Positions 49,745 through 60,200 of a DNA stretch of 64,000 bases are shown one piece after another (the stretch's first letter is position 1; each line of letters opens with the position of its first letter). A model generated the notes under the pieces. That model searched no databases. It worked only from the letters and a program-made list of their open reading frames with translations, and was not told the DNA's origin. The position numbers and the translations under genes are program-made. Source of the DNA: Agriotes lineatus (Eukaryota; Arthropoda; Insecta; Coleoptera; Elateridae); assembly GCA_940337035.1 (NCBI GenBank), contig CALNHX010005863.1, forward strand, positions 1 to 64,000. The letters are read 5' to 3'.

Positions 49745-52700
49745 CTAAACCAAATCATCATTATCGTCGACAGCGTTATTGAGCTTCAAGTCTTTGGCAT
49801 GCCAATTCCCACGCATGCGACCGTCCGGATCCTTAAGTTGATAAATGAAGCGAGACAATTTCTTATGAACTATAAAGGGTCCAATGAACTTGGGTGCCAA
49901 TTTAGCAGTATAGTGATTAGCAGCATCCGATTGCGTGAAGTTTCTTCTCCAAACGGAGTTGCCTATCTGATATTCATCAGGTCGTCTTCGCAGGTTGTAG
50001 TATACCTTCGAACGATCGTAGGCCCTAGCAAGACGAACTTTTACTTCTTTGTACAATCGTTGCAGCGCTTGGGCTCTTATATTGGGGTTTTCATCCCTGA
50101 TGACACGAAGTTCGGGACCTTCATCTTCAGGTCTTTCTTCCGGATTCCCGTCGAGTGTAATTTCTCGGCCAAAATTCAAAAAGTAGGGGCTATGACCAGT
50201 GACATCATGCTTGGAGGTTCTTATGGCACAAGCGACTTGTTGTAAGTATTTATCCCACTCACGTTGTTTGTCGGACACGTACGCTGTAAGCATTGTTTTC
50301 AGAACACGATTGATGCGTTCCGTTGGATTTGCCTGAGGGTGATACAACGCTGTAAACGCTATTCTGCAGCCATAGTTCCTAGCCAAGGCAGTAAATTCGC
50401 GACTCTTGAACTGGACACCATTGTCGCAGATAATTCTCTTCGGAGCGCCAAACAATAAAAACACGTTTTCTTCAACGTGACGTACGACTGCAGCGGCCGT
50501 AGCCTTACGAAGGGGAAATACAAGAGGAAGTTTAGAGAAACAATCAGCCACTACGAGTATATACTGGTACCCCCGAGATGAACGAGGTAGAGGTCCTATG
50601 AGGTCCATACAGATAACCTCCCAGGGCTTCGAGATGTTTGTGTGACCTCCCATATGTCCAGCGGGTGGTCGTTGGTCAGGCTTAGTGCGGGAACACACCT
50701 TGCAGTTGCGAATGTAGCGCAGAACGTCCGTTCGCATCTTGGGCCAGTAGTACCTCTGAGCTATACGACCTAAGGTTTTCGAAACGCCAAGATGTCCTGA
50801 GGTAGGATCATCATGATTACGTCTAAGTACTTCTGAACGTTTGTCCTTAGGTAGAACTATCTTCCAATCTTCATTGGCCTGCATGAGTTCTGGATACGGG
50901 CTCCTAACATGTTTGTAGAGTTGCGAATTCGACTCGCGCCAAGCAGGATAGTGCTGTGGATCGTTTCGGACTTTTAGGCGCATCCGAGCATACCAACGGT
51001 CTTGAACATCATCGTCCTCAGTGACTTCATCGACAATAGGTACGGACCTGGATAGAGCGTCAGGTACGACATTGTCTTTGCCTTTGCGATGGATAACATT
51101 GAAATTATATTGTTGTAGGCGTATGGCCCAACGCGCAATGCGTCCTATGGGGTCTTTAATATTATGCAACCACTTGAGGGCGTAGTGGTCGGTCACGACG
51201 TCGAACTTAGTTCCCTCGATGTACGGGCGAAGTTTTTCGATGGCGAAGAGTACCGCGAGACATTCACGTTCCGTTGTGCTGAACTTCCGCTCATTCTTCG
51301 TGAGTGAACGGCTTATATAGCAGACGACCTTCTCTCCCTCAGGATACGTCTGGGACAAGACGGCTCCGAGTCCATAACCAGAGGCGTCCGTCTGAATGGT
51401 GAAGGGACGACTGAAATCTGGGCAAGAGAGCACAGGGGCCGAGACGAGGCAGTCTTTAATGGTGTCAAATGCGGTTTGACATTCCTCAGACCAAACAAAC
51501 TTCTGGTTCTTGCGAAGCAGGCGAGTCATAGGTGACACAACTGAAGAAAAGTTAGGCACAAAGCGCCGATACCACGATGCCATTCCCAATATCCTTCTAA
51601 CCTCTGGTACCGTCTTGGGGTTAGGGATGTTCAAGATTGCTTCGACCTTTTCCGGGTCGACGAGTAGACCTTTGGAGTTCACGACGTACCCCAGGTACTT
51701 CAGTTCGGGCTTGCAAAAATGACATTTTTCCCGGTTCAAAGTTAGGCCGGCCTTGGCGATCCTAGATATGACTTCCTTCAAGACCTCCAGGTGTTTTTCG
51801 AAGGTAGGAGTGCAGATAATAACGTCATCCAAGTATGTGAAGGCGTAAGGTTCTAGGTCGGCACCAATAACTCGGTCGATAAGGCGTTGCCAAGTCGCCG
51901 GGGCGGTATGAAGGCCGAACGGGAGGCGACAAAATTGGTACAACCCACGATTAGGGACAGTGAAGGCAGTTAGCGGACGGCTAGCGACAGAAACCGGCAC
52001 CTGAAAGTAAGCTGACTTGACATCTAACGTGGTCAGGTATTGTGCATCACGTAACTTGTCCAGGATGTTGCTGATGTACGGAAGTGGATAGGCATCAGGT
52101 TGGCTCACCTTGTTGAGCTTCCGATAGTCTACGCAGAAGCGGTAAGAACCATCTCTCTTCTTTATCATAACGATGGGCGATGACCATGCCGATGTTGAGG
52201 GTTCCACAATGCCCTTTTCTAACATATCGTCGAGCTCTTCATTCACGTGCTGTTGTAAAGCAGGCGAGGTGGGATAATAGCGCTGCCTAATTGGTTCAGC
52301 ATCCGTCTTGATTACGTGTTCCACTAAATGGGTACATCCTACACCATCTCCTATCAAAGAAAAAGCTTCGCTGATAGTCTGATCAAGCACAGCTTGTTCG
52401 TCGTTCGTGAGGTGTTCAGTTGAACGGATCGCAGCGATTTGCTCATCAGCCGAGGCTTTGGAGAAGGTCCATTCCCCATGGCGAAGATCTGGCACAAGGG
52501 CCATCCTTTTCCAGAAGTCGGTGCCCAAGATTAATGTATGTGGGAGTGAAGGAATAACCAGGACTTCGAAAGTTCTCACGCGATCTCTCAGTACGATGGG
52601 GACGGTAAGTGTACCTATACTATGGCATTTCTCACCATTGGCGACGCTGCAGGTGGTAGATTTAGCAGAGCTTAATTTGCAGACGTTCTTCAATACTTCC

Positions 52701-52951
52701 CATCCTTGTCGACCTAAAATGGTACGGCTCGCGCCGGAGTCCAACAAGCCAAGTAGATCCTTGCCATACATTGAAACACGAAGATAGGGCCTTTCATCTT
52801 TACTGGCGTGACTCAAGATGAAATCGAGCAGAATACGATGTCCAGTAGGTATGTGATCCGTTTCTCGAGATTGGGAGACGACATTGGCCTCAGAAATGGT
52901 GGCGGGAGAAGACGCTAATCGGCCTCTTAACACCTTCCGTTCCCGTTTCCC
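49745..52951 (-). CDS. pol: Pol polyprotein (protease, RT, RNase H, integrase), copy 2
   Basis: Intact frame from the slippery heptamer at 52945-52951 to the stop at 49745. The first in-frame candidate codon is only a GTG at 52931-52933, so translation most likely comes from -1 frameshifting out of gag. Domains in order, numbering from that GTG: protease LLDSGAS with Asp65; reverse transcriptase with YLDD at 367-370; RNase H TDASGYGLGAVL with Asp516; integrase H-x6-H-x29-C-x2-C finger, catalytic Asp, Asp and Glu with HPQANPTER, and a GPF tail. Every catalytic residue I looked for is present. With the matching LTRs this is the copy most likely to have been mobile recently. Confidence 0.95.
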   Translation of the reverse strand, partial: GKRERKVLRGRLASSPATISEANVVSQSRETDHIPTGHRILLDFILSHASKDERPYLRVSMYGKDLLGLLDSGASRTILGRQGWEVLKNVCKLSSAKSTTCSVANGEKCHSIGTLTVPIVLRDRVRTFEVLVIPSLPHTLILGTDFWKRMALVPDLRHGEWTFSKASADEQIAAIRSTEHLTNDEQAVLDQTISEAFSLIGDGVGCTHLVEHVIKTDAEPIRQRYYPTSPALQQHVNEELDDMLEKGIVEPSTSAWSSPIVMIKKRDGSYRFCVDYRKLNKVSQPDAYPLPYISNILDKLRDAQYLTTLDVKSAYFQVPVSVASRPLTAFTVPNRGLYQFCRLPFGLHTAPATWQRLIDRVIGADLEPYAFTYLDDVIICTPTFEKHLEVLKEVISRIAKAGLTLNREKCHFCKPELKYLGYVVNSKGLLVDPEKVEAILNIPNPKTVPEVRRILGMASWYRRFVPNFSSVVSPMTRLLRKNQKFVWSEECQTAFDTIKDCLVSAPVLSCPDFSRPFTIQTDASGYGLGAVLSQTYPEGEKVVCYISRSLTKNERKFSTTERECLAVLFAIEKLRPYIEGTKFDVVTDHYALKWLHNIKDPIGRIARWAIRLQQYNFNVIHRKGKDNVVPDALSRSVPIVDEVTEDDDVQDRWYARMRLKVRNDPQHYPAWRESNSQLYKHVRSPYPELMQANEDWKIVLPKDKRSEVLRRNHDDPTSGHLGVSKTLGRIAQRYYWPKMRTDVLRYIRNCKVCSRTKPDQRPPAGHMGGHTNISKPWEVICMDLIGPLPRSSRGYQYILVVADCFSKLPLVFPLRKATAAAVVRHVEENVFLLFGAPKRIICDNGVQFKSREFTALARNYGCRIAFTALYHPQANPTERINRVLKTMLTAYVSDKQREWDKYLQQVACAIRTSKHDVTGHSPYFLNFGREITLDGNPEERPEDEGPELRVIRDENPNIRAQALQRLYKEVKVRLARAYDRSKVYYNLRRRPDEYQIGNSVWRRNFTQSDAANHYTAKLAPKFIGPFIVHKKLSRFIYQLKDPDGRMRGNWHAKDLKLNNAVDDNDDLV

Positions 52952-54486
52952 GAACAGGAAGGGCAGGTACGAATTGTGACGTCAGCTTTACCGCAGCGAT
53001 AACACTTTAATTTGCGTGGCGATGGACACTGAGCTACGCGATGGTCGGGCTTCCCACAGTTCCAGCACACACCATAGGGTCGAGCGGCTGTAACATCGCA
53101 GACTTGTTCTTCGGCAGAGGGACTAGGAGTGGAACTAGTTTCCTCAATGGCAGCAGCTCTAGCTCCAAAACGGGGCTTGTGATAAGCCAAGTCAGGTTCG
53201 AGGGCTTGATAAGGCGGAGGTGGATTCTTGAACCTCGAAGATCGCACCTTAGCATCCTCAATCAGTTTGCCAAGTTGTCTAAGCTGAGCGATACTCGTTG
53301 GAGAGTAGAGAGCCAGTTGTGCCTGTAAGTATGGTTGCAAGTTCCTACGCATAATCTCGATGCGCTCCATTTCCACAGGTACACGAGAAAGGCGACTAAA
53401 AAGGTTCTCCATGACAGCGACGTAGACTGTTACGGACTCATCGGGTCCTTGGGTTCTACTACGGATTTCATCCCATAAGCTAGTTTCGTAGTCGCAAGGC
53501 AGAAAAGCGGCTTTCAAAGCGATGATCAATTCGTCCCAAGAACGAATGGTGTTGCGAACGGAACGAAACCAAATTCGAGCGTTGCCAGTGAACAATTCGA
53601 TGGCAGCGGCAAAAAGTTGATCCTTGGATACGTTTCGAGCTATGCGAGTTTCTTCAATTTCCTCTAAAAAGCTAGTTAAGCCATTTCCTCCATCGAAGGT
53701 GATCCTCCATTTGTTGATGGCTAAGTAGTTGGCGGACGAAGTGTGTCTATACGATGCAGAATGATTGACCTCTTCAGCAGCAGACGAGCGTCGATTGACG
53801 GCATCGGCAAAGGGTGGATAATCCAAGTAAATGCCAGGTTGAATGGCTGAGCTAGAGGGAATAGGCTGAGGGGCAGAAAACTGTGAAGTGAACAAAGGGT
53901 GACTCCACGTAACCGAATTAGCAGTCGAACTAACAGGCAAGGCAGCATCTTCCTGAGACGTAGTGACAGCAGAGCTATGGGGGCGAATTTGGGTTTCCGA
54001 AGATAAAACTAACGAACCATCCTCCGAGCTTGAATCACTCGGTGCAGCGGTTGTGTCGTTGCGAGCTTGGGTATCAACGTGAAGCTGAAGTTTCGCTTCC
54101 AAGGCGGCAATTAATTGTTCGCATCTATCCTTCAAGGACTCCAACCTAGAAGCGGAACCTGGTTCTGCTAGAATATGACCTAGACGACCTTGAACATGAA
54201 GAAGGCGAGTACCTAAACGTTGTGCATCATTGTCCAAGTTCCTAGAGGTGCAACTATCAATTTCGGCAGCTAAGATAGAAAGTTTGTCTTCACAGATCGC
54301 AAGTTCTTCAGTAGCGTCGAAAGACACGGGAGTGAAAGTGACATTCATAAGAAGATCTATCTTCATACGAGCACGGAGTAATTTGCGTTTGTCTTGGACG
54401 TTGCCCTGAATGGCAATGTCTCTAACTCGAAGCTCATAATCGAGTTCATCGACGAGCAAACGATTAACATCTAATTTAAATACCAT
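52927..54486 (-). CDS. gag: Gag polyprotein, copy 2 (intact)
   Basis: 519 residues if started at MVFKLDVNRLLVDEL (54486). An in-frame ATG ten codons upstream would give 529. The N-terminal third is helical and charged (ELRVRDIAIQGNVQDKRKLL, later EQLIAALEAKLQLH). A Ser/Pro-rich linker follows, then the retrotransposon Gag domain (WRITFDGGNGLTSFLEEIEE ... FLPCDYETSLWDEIRSRTQG), and a CCHC knuckle CWNCGKPDHRVAQC with a second incomplete Cys cluster near the end. It keeps the CCC run that is shortened in copy 1 and so is full length. Its last 25 bases overlap pol in the -1 frame. Confidence 0.94.
   Translation of the reverse strand: MVFKLDVNRLLVDELDYELRVRDIAIQGNVQDKRKLLRARMKIDLLMNVTFTPVSFDATEELAICEDKLSILAAEIDSCTSRNLDNDAQRLGTRLLHVQGRLGHILAEPGSASRLESLKDRCEQLIAALEAKLQLHVDTQARNDTTAAPSDSSSEDGSLVLSSETQIRPHSSAVTTSQEDAALPVSSTANSVTWSHPLFTSQFSAPQPIPSSSAIQPGIYLDYPPFADAVNRRSSAAEEVNHSASYRHTSSANYLAINKWRITFDGGNGLTSFLEEIEETRIARNVSKDQLFAAAIELFTGNARIWFRSVRNTIRSWDELIIALKAAFLPCDYETSLWDEIRSRTQGPDESVTVYVAVMENLFSRLSRVPVEMERIEIMRRNLQPYLQAQLALYSPTSIAQLRQLGKLIEDAKVRSSRFKNPPPPYQALEPDLAYHKPRFGARAAAIEETSSTPSPSAEEQVCDVTAARPYGVCWNCGKPDHRVAQCPSPRKLKCYRCGKADVTIRTCPSCSGNGNGRC
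52945..52951 (-). promoter_or_regulatory. Candidate -1 ribosomal frameshift site GGGAAAC, copy 2
   Basis: GTTTCCC on plus, GGGAAAC on minus, phased as G GGA AAC in gag with pol open in the -1 frame. Gag ends at 52927, leaving an overlap of 25 bases. I could not identify a clear downstream pseudoknot by eye. Confidence 0.7.
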
Positions 54487-54755
54487 CTTGCTGTTCCAAC
54501 AGGACAAGATGATCACAAAAACTTATTTAAACTAGGCTTATAACTAACCCAAGCAAAACCTGTGTAAATAGCATGCAATAAACAAACCTATAACTAGCAA
54601 TAATCAATTGTAAATACCCAACAAGTATCGACAATAAATAATACCAAATGTAAATCACCTAGCCAATAATAAATTCTAACACCCTAACAATTCGATTTGC
54701 ACTATAGTACCACCAAGTACCCTAACAACGACGTAGTCAAAAAAATCCTTTCAAG
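54487..54755 (-). other. Untranslated leader of Gypsy copy 2
   Basis: Counterpart of 17481-17750, about 270 bp between the primer site and gag, no ORF of note. Confidence 0.7.
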
Positions 54756-54776
54756 GCCCCAAAGCGTTGGGCGTCA
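54756..54776 (-). other. Altered primer-binding site, copy 2
   Basis: The minus strand reads TGACGCCCAACGCTTTGGGG where copy 1 has TGGCGCCCAACGTGGGGC. The second G of the CCA complement is A, and a short CTTT-type change breaks the right half. Only about 12 of 18 positions could pair with tRNA-Lys. It is nine bases from the LTR, as in copy 1. Confidence 0.7.
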
Positions 54777-54785
54777 AAATCTTCT

Positions 54786-57219
54786 TGTTAGGGAAGATAG
54801 ACGGTCGGCCTTACCTTTTGGCGAAAGTTATATTTGATGTTTTGCCGGCTGGTAACTATCGGCCTAATTGGGCTAGCTCGCCGCGAGGGTCGTAGGGTTC
54901 CAGCTATGCTGAAAAAGTATAAAAAAAAATAGGGCGCCAGGTCCACGACTCAAGTTCTAATCCTTATGCCGGACCGTACATAAGGTCAGGACAATTTCCA
55001 GCAGCACAAAGAAAACAATCAAATCAACCACCAAAGAAAATATCACAGCTTTATTAATAAATGGTGGGTATGTACTATAGTGCAAATACAAACATTAATG
55101 TACAACAAATCAGGCAGGCGTTCAAATACACATAAGTAATCATACGATGTACCAATTATAAATTTCAATGTAAATGTATATATATATATCCAAATAAATT
55201 ATTACAAATGCATGCAAAAAGAAGAAATGTAGTTTCGGGCCGTAAATAAATATTACCATGCAAATATTCATAAAGCAAAATTTAGGCAGCGAATCGTTGG
55301 ACAGTACAAACACTCTAAAAAAAAGAAACGAGGGTACGCCGGGCGTCGCGGAGACAATTAAAATAATTTAAATTGATTAAGCGCGAGTCGCGGAGCGGGT
55401 TTAAAATTTTGCGTATACCGGCTCAGAGCAATACAAGACCACCTCGGCTAACGTTTTAACCCGAAGGTTAGCCCTAAATGACGCTATATCTATATTCAAA
55501 ATTTTCTAAAGGGCGGAATCAGCGTGCGCTTGCGTGGCCACACATGAACGACGGTGTCCATATTAAAAATGCATTAAGTGTACGTATGTATATTTATATG
55601 CTAAAGAAAGCAAAGGCTTGGATTTGCCCCTTACTCGGTTAACGGAGATCTACAATAACCACAACGCTCCCGGAGTCGGCTTACGAGACACGCTACTGAA
55701 GTGTGCCTAACTTCGCGCCGAAGGTTTGACATGCAAATATTAACTATGGTTTTGGTGATGAAAACAGCGAAACTTTAAGGCTTCCGAACTGTGTTATGCA
55801 AGCTGGTGAGTAAACGCGACGTCCAGAAAGGACACAAGTGAAGCTCAAAGCTACAAGTTCTACTCTATAAATTTTTCAGATAACACAGGTCAATAAGGCT
55901 AGGAGACCCGAAGGCACAAGCGGAGCAATACACAGGTAAACCTTACGACCTTAATTTAGCAAGTAGCAGAGGGTAACCGCATGTCATTGCGCGGCGGCCC
56001 TAACATTTAATTACACAAATTCCAAATATTACTAAACTAACGATGCACGAAGCCTACTATCGTGCAATCCGATGCTGAATAAAATCACACATGTCCGGAG
56101 TGCTAACGGCATGAAACAGTATGATTCAATTATAAGTTACAACAGGCGCAATGCATATTATCTACAATAACGTCTTGCCTGCAGGAAAGTTCACCAGAAC
56201 CTAATCTCTTCGTTCGCTCCCCTGTTGTTGGACGTAGCTAGCGAAGCAACGAGGGCGGCTGCAGCTGCGGGAGGCAGTGCCAGCTGTGGAGGCTGCAGAA
56301 TGACTTGCAGGTGAGTGTAAAGCAGTTGCTCAATCTTCAGTGTTGCTCACGAGAGTTGCAACATTCACAGGCGATGCGACTATCTTAGGGCCCAGTGCAT
56401 CGAACTGGATTCCAGCAGGGTGCAGTCGAACGGGATAGGCCTGCTCCAGACAGGAAGGATTTCAAGCAGATGGGGAGTGTTTTAATTCCCACCGGGAATT
56501 TTTGGCTAAAAACGCACAGAACCCAAATGTATTCCCGATTAAGAAGAAACTGGCCTAATCTTACCTCAAGCTGGGGGTCGAGCCGAAAAAGAAGCGTGCT
56601 AAAGTAGGCGTCCAGGAGATCCGCCAAAAGCGAAGGAATGCAAGTAAGTAGCTATCTAATCATTACGAACATCCACGATAACGCAGAAATGCTTCCAGAT
56701 CCCTCAAACAATCTATTCGAAGAGGCGAGCCCTACCAAAGGGCTATGAAGCACTTAGCTGCAGAGGAACACCTACTAGCACGACAGTTTAGCTTGGAAAG
56801 AAAGCCGAAAAATTCAAAAACCCAGCCCACAGGTCATCTGATAACCAAAAATTTGGGCCAGAAGAAGCCAAAAAAAACCAGTCAGGCAAGTTTGACTGCA
56901 GGAAAAGATAACATTGCTCTAGCAACAAATGGAATAGTTAAAAACAATTTGTATCACCGGTTGCCTAGCGGCCATACCCAAATATTTGTAAAAATGTAGC
57001 AAGAATAAACCTAATTTGCAAAATATAAGTAATTAAACGAGGGGTTGCTTACGAAACTGCATGATAATTATAGAAGAGTAATTAAAAATAAGATATAGCT
57101 AATTATACCCAGGTTAAAGCATGCAAACATTGACAAAAGCCAACCATAAATATTCAAGTTCAGAAATTCAGCTAGCAGAAGTTCAATACTACGGGGGGCA
57201 CTCCAAAAGTATCGTAACA
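54786..57219 (-). repeat. 5' LTR of Gypsy copy 2
   Basis: 2434 bp, nearly identical to 46645-49081. It holds the transcription start region, which I could not pinpoint. Antisense ORFs of 70 and 84 codons occur in both LTRs of this copy, but copy 1 does not keep them as ORFs of comparable length. Confidence 0.93.
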
Positions 57220-60200
57220 CGTTAGAGACATATAATACATCTAGGACGTCTGAGACGTTAGGGACATATGGGACATATAAGAAGTCTGGGACGCCTGGGA
57301 CGTTAGGGACATATGAGACATTTAGGACGTCTTGGACGTTAGGGACAAATGAAACATTTAGGACGCCTGGGACATTAGGGACATATGGGACATATGGGAC
57401 ATCTGGGACGTCTGGGACGTTAGAGACATATAATACATCTAGGACGTCTGAGACGTTAGGGACATATGGGACATCTAAGAAGTCTGGGACGTCTGGGACG
57501 TTAGGGACATATGGGACATCTAGGACGTCTGGGACGTCTGGGACGTTAGGGACATATGGGACATTAGAGACATATGGGACATTTAGGACGTCTGGGACGT
57601 TAGGGACATATGGAACATTTAGGAAGCCTGGGACATTAGGGACATATGGGACGTATGGGACATCTGGGACGTCTGGGACGTTAGGGACATATGGGACATC
57701 TAGGCCGTCTGGGATGTCTGGGACGTTAGGGACATACGGGACAGCTGGGACGTCTAAGACGTTAGGGACATATGGGACATTTAGGACGTCTGGGACGTTA
57801 GGGACATATGCAACATTTAGAAAGCCTGGAACATTAGGGACATATGGGACGTATGGGACATCTGGGACGCCTGGAACATTAGAGACATATGGGACATATG
57901 GGACATCTGGGACGTTTGGGACTTCTAAGACGTTAGGGACATATAGGACATCTAGGACGTCTGGGACGTTAGGAACGTATGGGACATCTAAGACGTCTGG
58001 GACGTCTGGGACGTTAGGGACATACGGGACAGCTGGGACGTCTAAGACGTTAGGGACATATGGGACATTTAGGACGTCTGGGACGTCTAAGACGTTAGGG
58101 AGATACGGGACAGCTGGGACGTCTGGGACGTTAGGGGCATATGGGACATTTAGGACGTCTGGGACGTTAGGGACATATGGAACATCTAGGACGCTTGGGA
58201 CATTAGGGACATATGGAACATATGGGACATCTGGGACGTCTGGGACGTTAGGGACATATGGGACATCTAAGACGTCTGGGACGTTAAGGACATATGGGAC
58301 ATCTAGGACGTCTGGGACGTCTGGGACGTTAAGGACATATGAGACATTTAGGACGCCTGGGACATTAGGGACATATGGGACATATGGGACATCTGGGACG
58401 CCTGGGACATTAGGGACATATGGGACATATGGGACATCTGAGACGTCTGGGACGTTAGGGACATATGGGACATCTGGGACGTCTAGAACGTTAAGGACAT
58501 ATGGGACATCTAGGACGTCTGGGACGTCTGGGACGTTGAGGACATATGGGACATTTAGAACGCCTGGAACATTAGGGACATATGAGACATTTAGGACGTC
58601 TGGGACGTTATGGACATATGGAACATCTAGGACGCCTGGGACATTAGGGACAAATGGGACATATGAGACATTTGGGACGTCTGGGACGTTAAGGACATAT
58701 GAGACATCTAGGACGTCTGGGACGTTAGGGACATATGGGACATCTAGGACGTCTGGGACGTTAGGGACATATAGGACATCTAGGACGTCTAGGACGTTAG
58801 GGACATATGAAACATCTTAGACGTCTGGCACGTCTGGGACGTTAGTGACATACGGGACAGCTAGAACGTCTGGGACGTTAGTGACATATGAAACATTTAG
58901 GACGTCTGGGACGTTAGGGACATATGAAACATCTAGGACACCTGGGACATTCGAGACATATCGGACATTAAGGACATCTGGGACGTCTGGGACGTTAGGG
59001 ACATATAGGACATCTAGGACGTCTGGGACGTCTGGGACGTTAAGGACATATGGGACATTTAGATCGCCTGGGACATTAGGGACATATGGGACATATGGGA
59101 CAGCTGGGACGTCTGGGACGTTAGGGACATATGGGACATCTAGGACGTATGGGACGTCTGGGACGTTAAGGACATATGAAACATTTAGGACTCCTGGGAC
59201 ATTAGGGATATATGGGACATATGGGACATCTGGGACGCTTGGGACATTAGGGACATATGGGACATCTGAAACGTCTGGGACGTTAGAGACATATGGGACA
59301 TCTGGGACGTCTGAGACGTTAGGGACATATGGGACATCTAGGACGCCTGGGACGTCTGGGACGTTAGGGACATACGGGACAACAGGGACGTCTGGGACGT
59401 TAGGGACATATGGGACATTTAGGACGTCTGGGACGTTAGGAACATATGAAACATTTAGGACGCCTGGGACATTAGGGACATATGGGACATATGGGACATA
59501 TGGGACATCTGGGGCGTCTGGGACGTTAGGGACATATAATACATCTAGGACGTCTGAGACGTAAGGAACATATGAGACATCTAGGACGTCTGGGACGTCT
59601 GGGACGTTAGGGACATATGGGATATGTAGGACGTCTGGGACGTTTGGGACATATGGAACATTTAGGAAGCCTGGGACATTAGGGACATATGGGACGTATG
59701 GGACATCTGGGACGTCTGGGACGTTAGGGACATATGCGACATCTAGGCCGTCTGTGATGTCTGGGACGTTAGATACATACGGGACAGCTGGGACGTCTGG
59801 GACGTTAGGGACATATGGGACATTTAGGACGTCTGGGACGTTAGGGACATATAGAACATTTAGAAAGCCTGGAACATTAGGGACATATGGGACGTATGGG
59901 ACATCTGGGACACCTGGAACATTAGGGACATATAGGACATATGGAACATCTGGGACGTTTGGGACGTCTAAGACGTTAGGGACATATAGGACATCTAGGA
60001 CGTCTTGGACGTTAGGAACGTATGGGACATCTAAGACGTCTGGGACGTTAAATACATACGGGACAGCTGGGACGTCTAAGACGTTAGGGACATATGGAAC
60101 ATTTAGGACGTCTGGGACGTCTGGGACGTTAGGGACATACGGGACAGCTGGGTAGTCTGGGACGTTAGGAGCATATGGGATATTTAGGACGTCTGGGACG

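Larger units (their letters stand above)
46645..57219 (-). mobile_element. Ty3/Gypsy LTR retrotransposon, copy 2 (Osvaldo-like)
   Basis: A 10.6-kb full-length element on the minus strand, same family as copy 1. It is flanked by CGTT at 46641-46644 and at 57220-57223. The homologous uninterrupted array at about 26185-26215 has GGGACGTTAGAGAC with a single CGTT, so this is a true 4-bp target duplication. The LTRs (2437 and 2434 bp) differ at only a handful of places, suggesting a recent insertion. gag and pol are both open. Confidence 0.96.
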
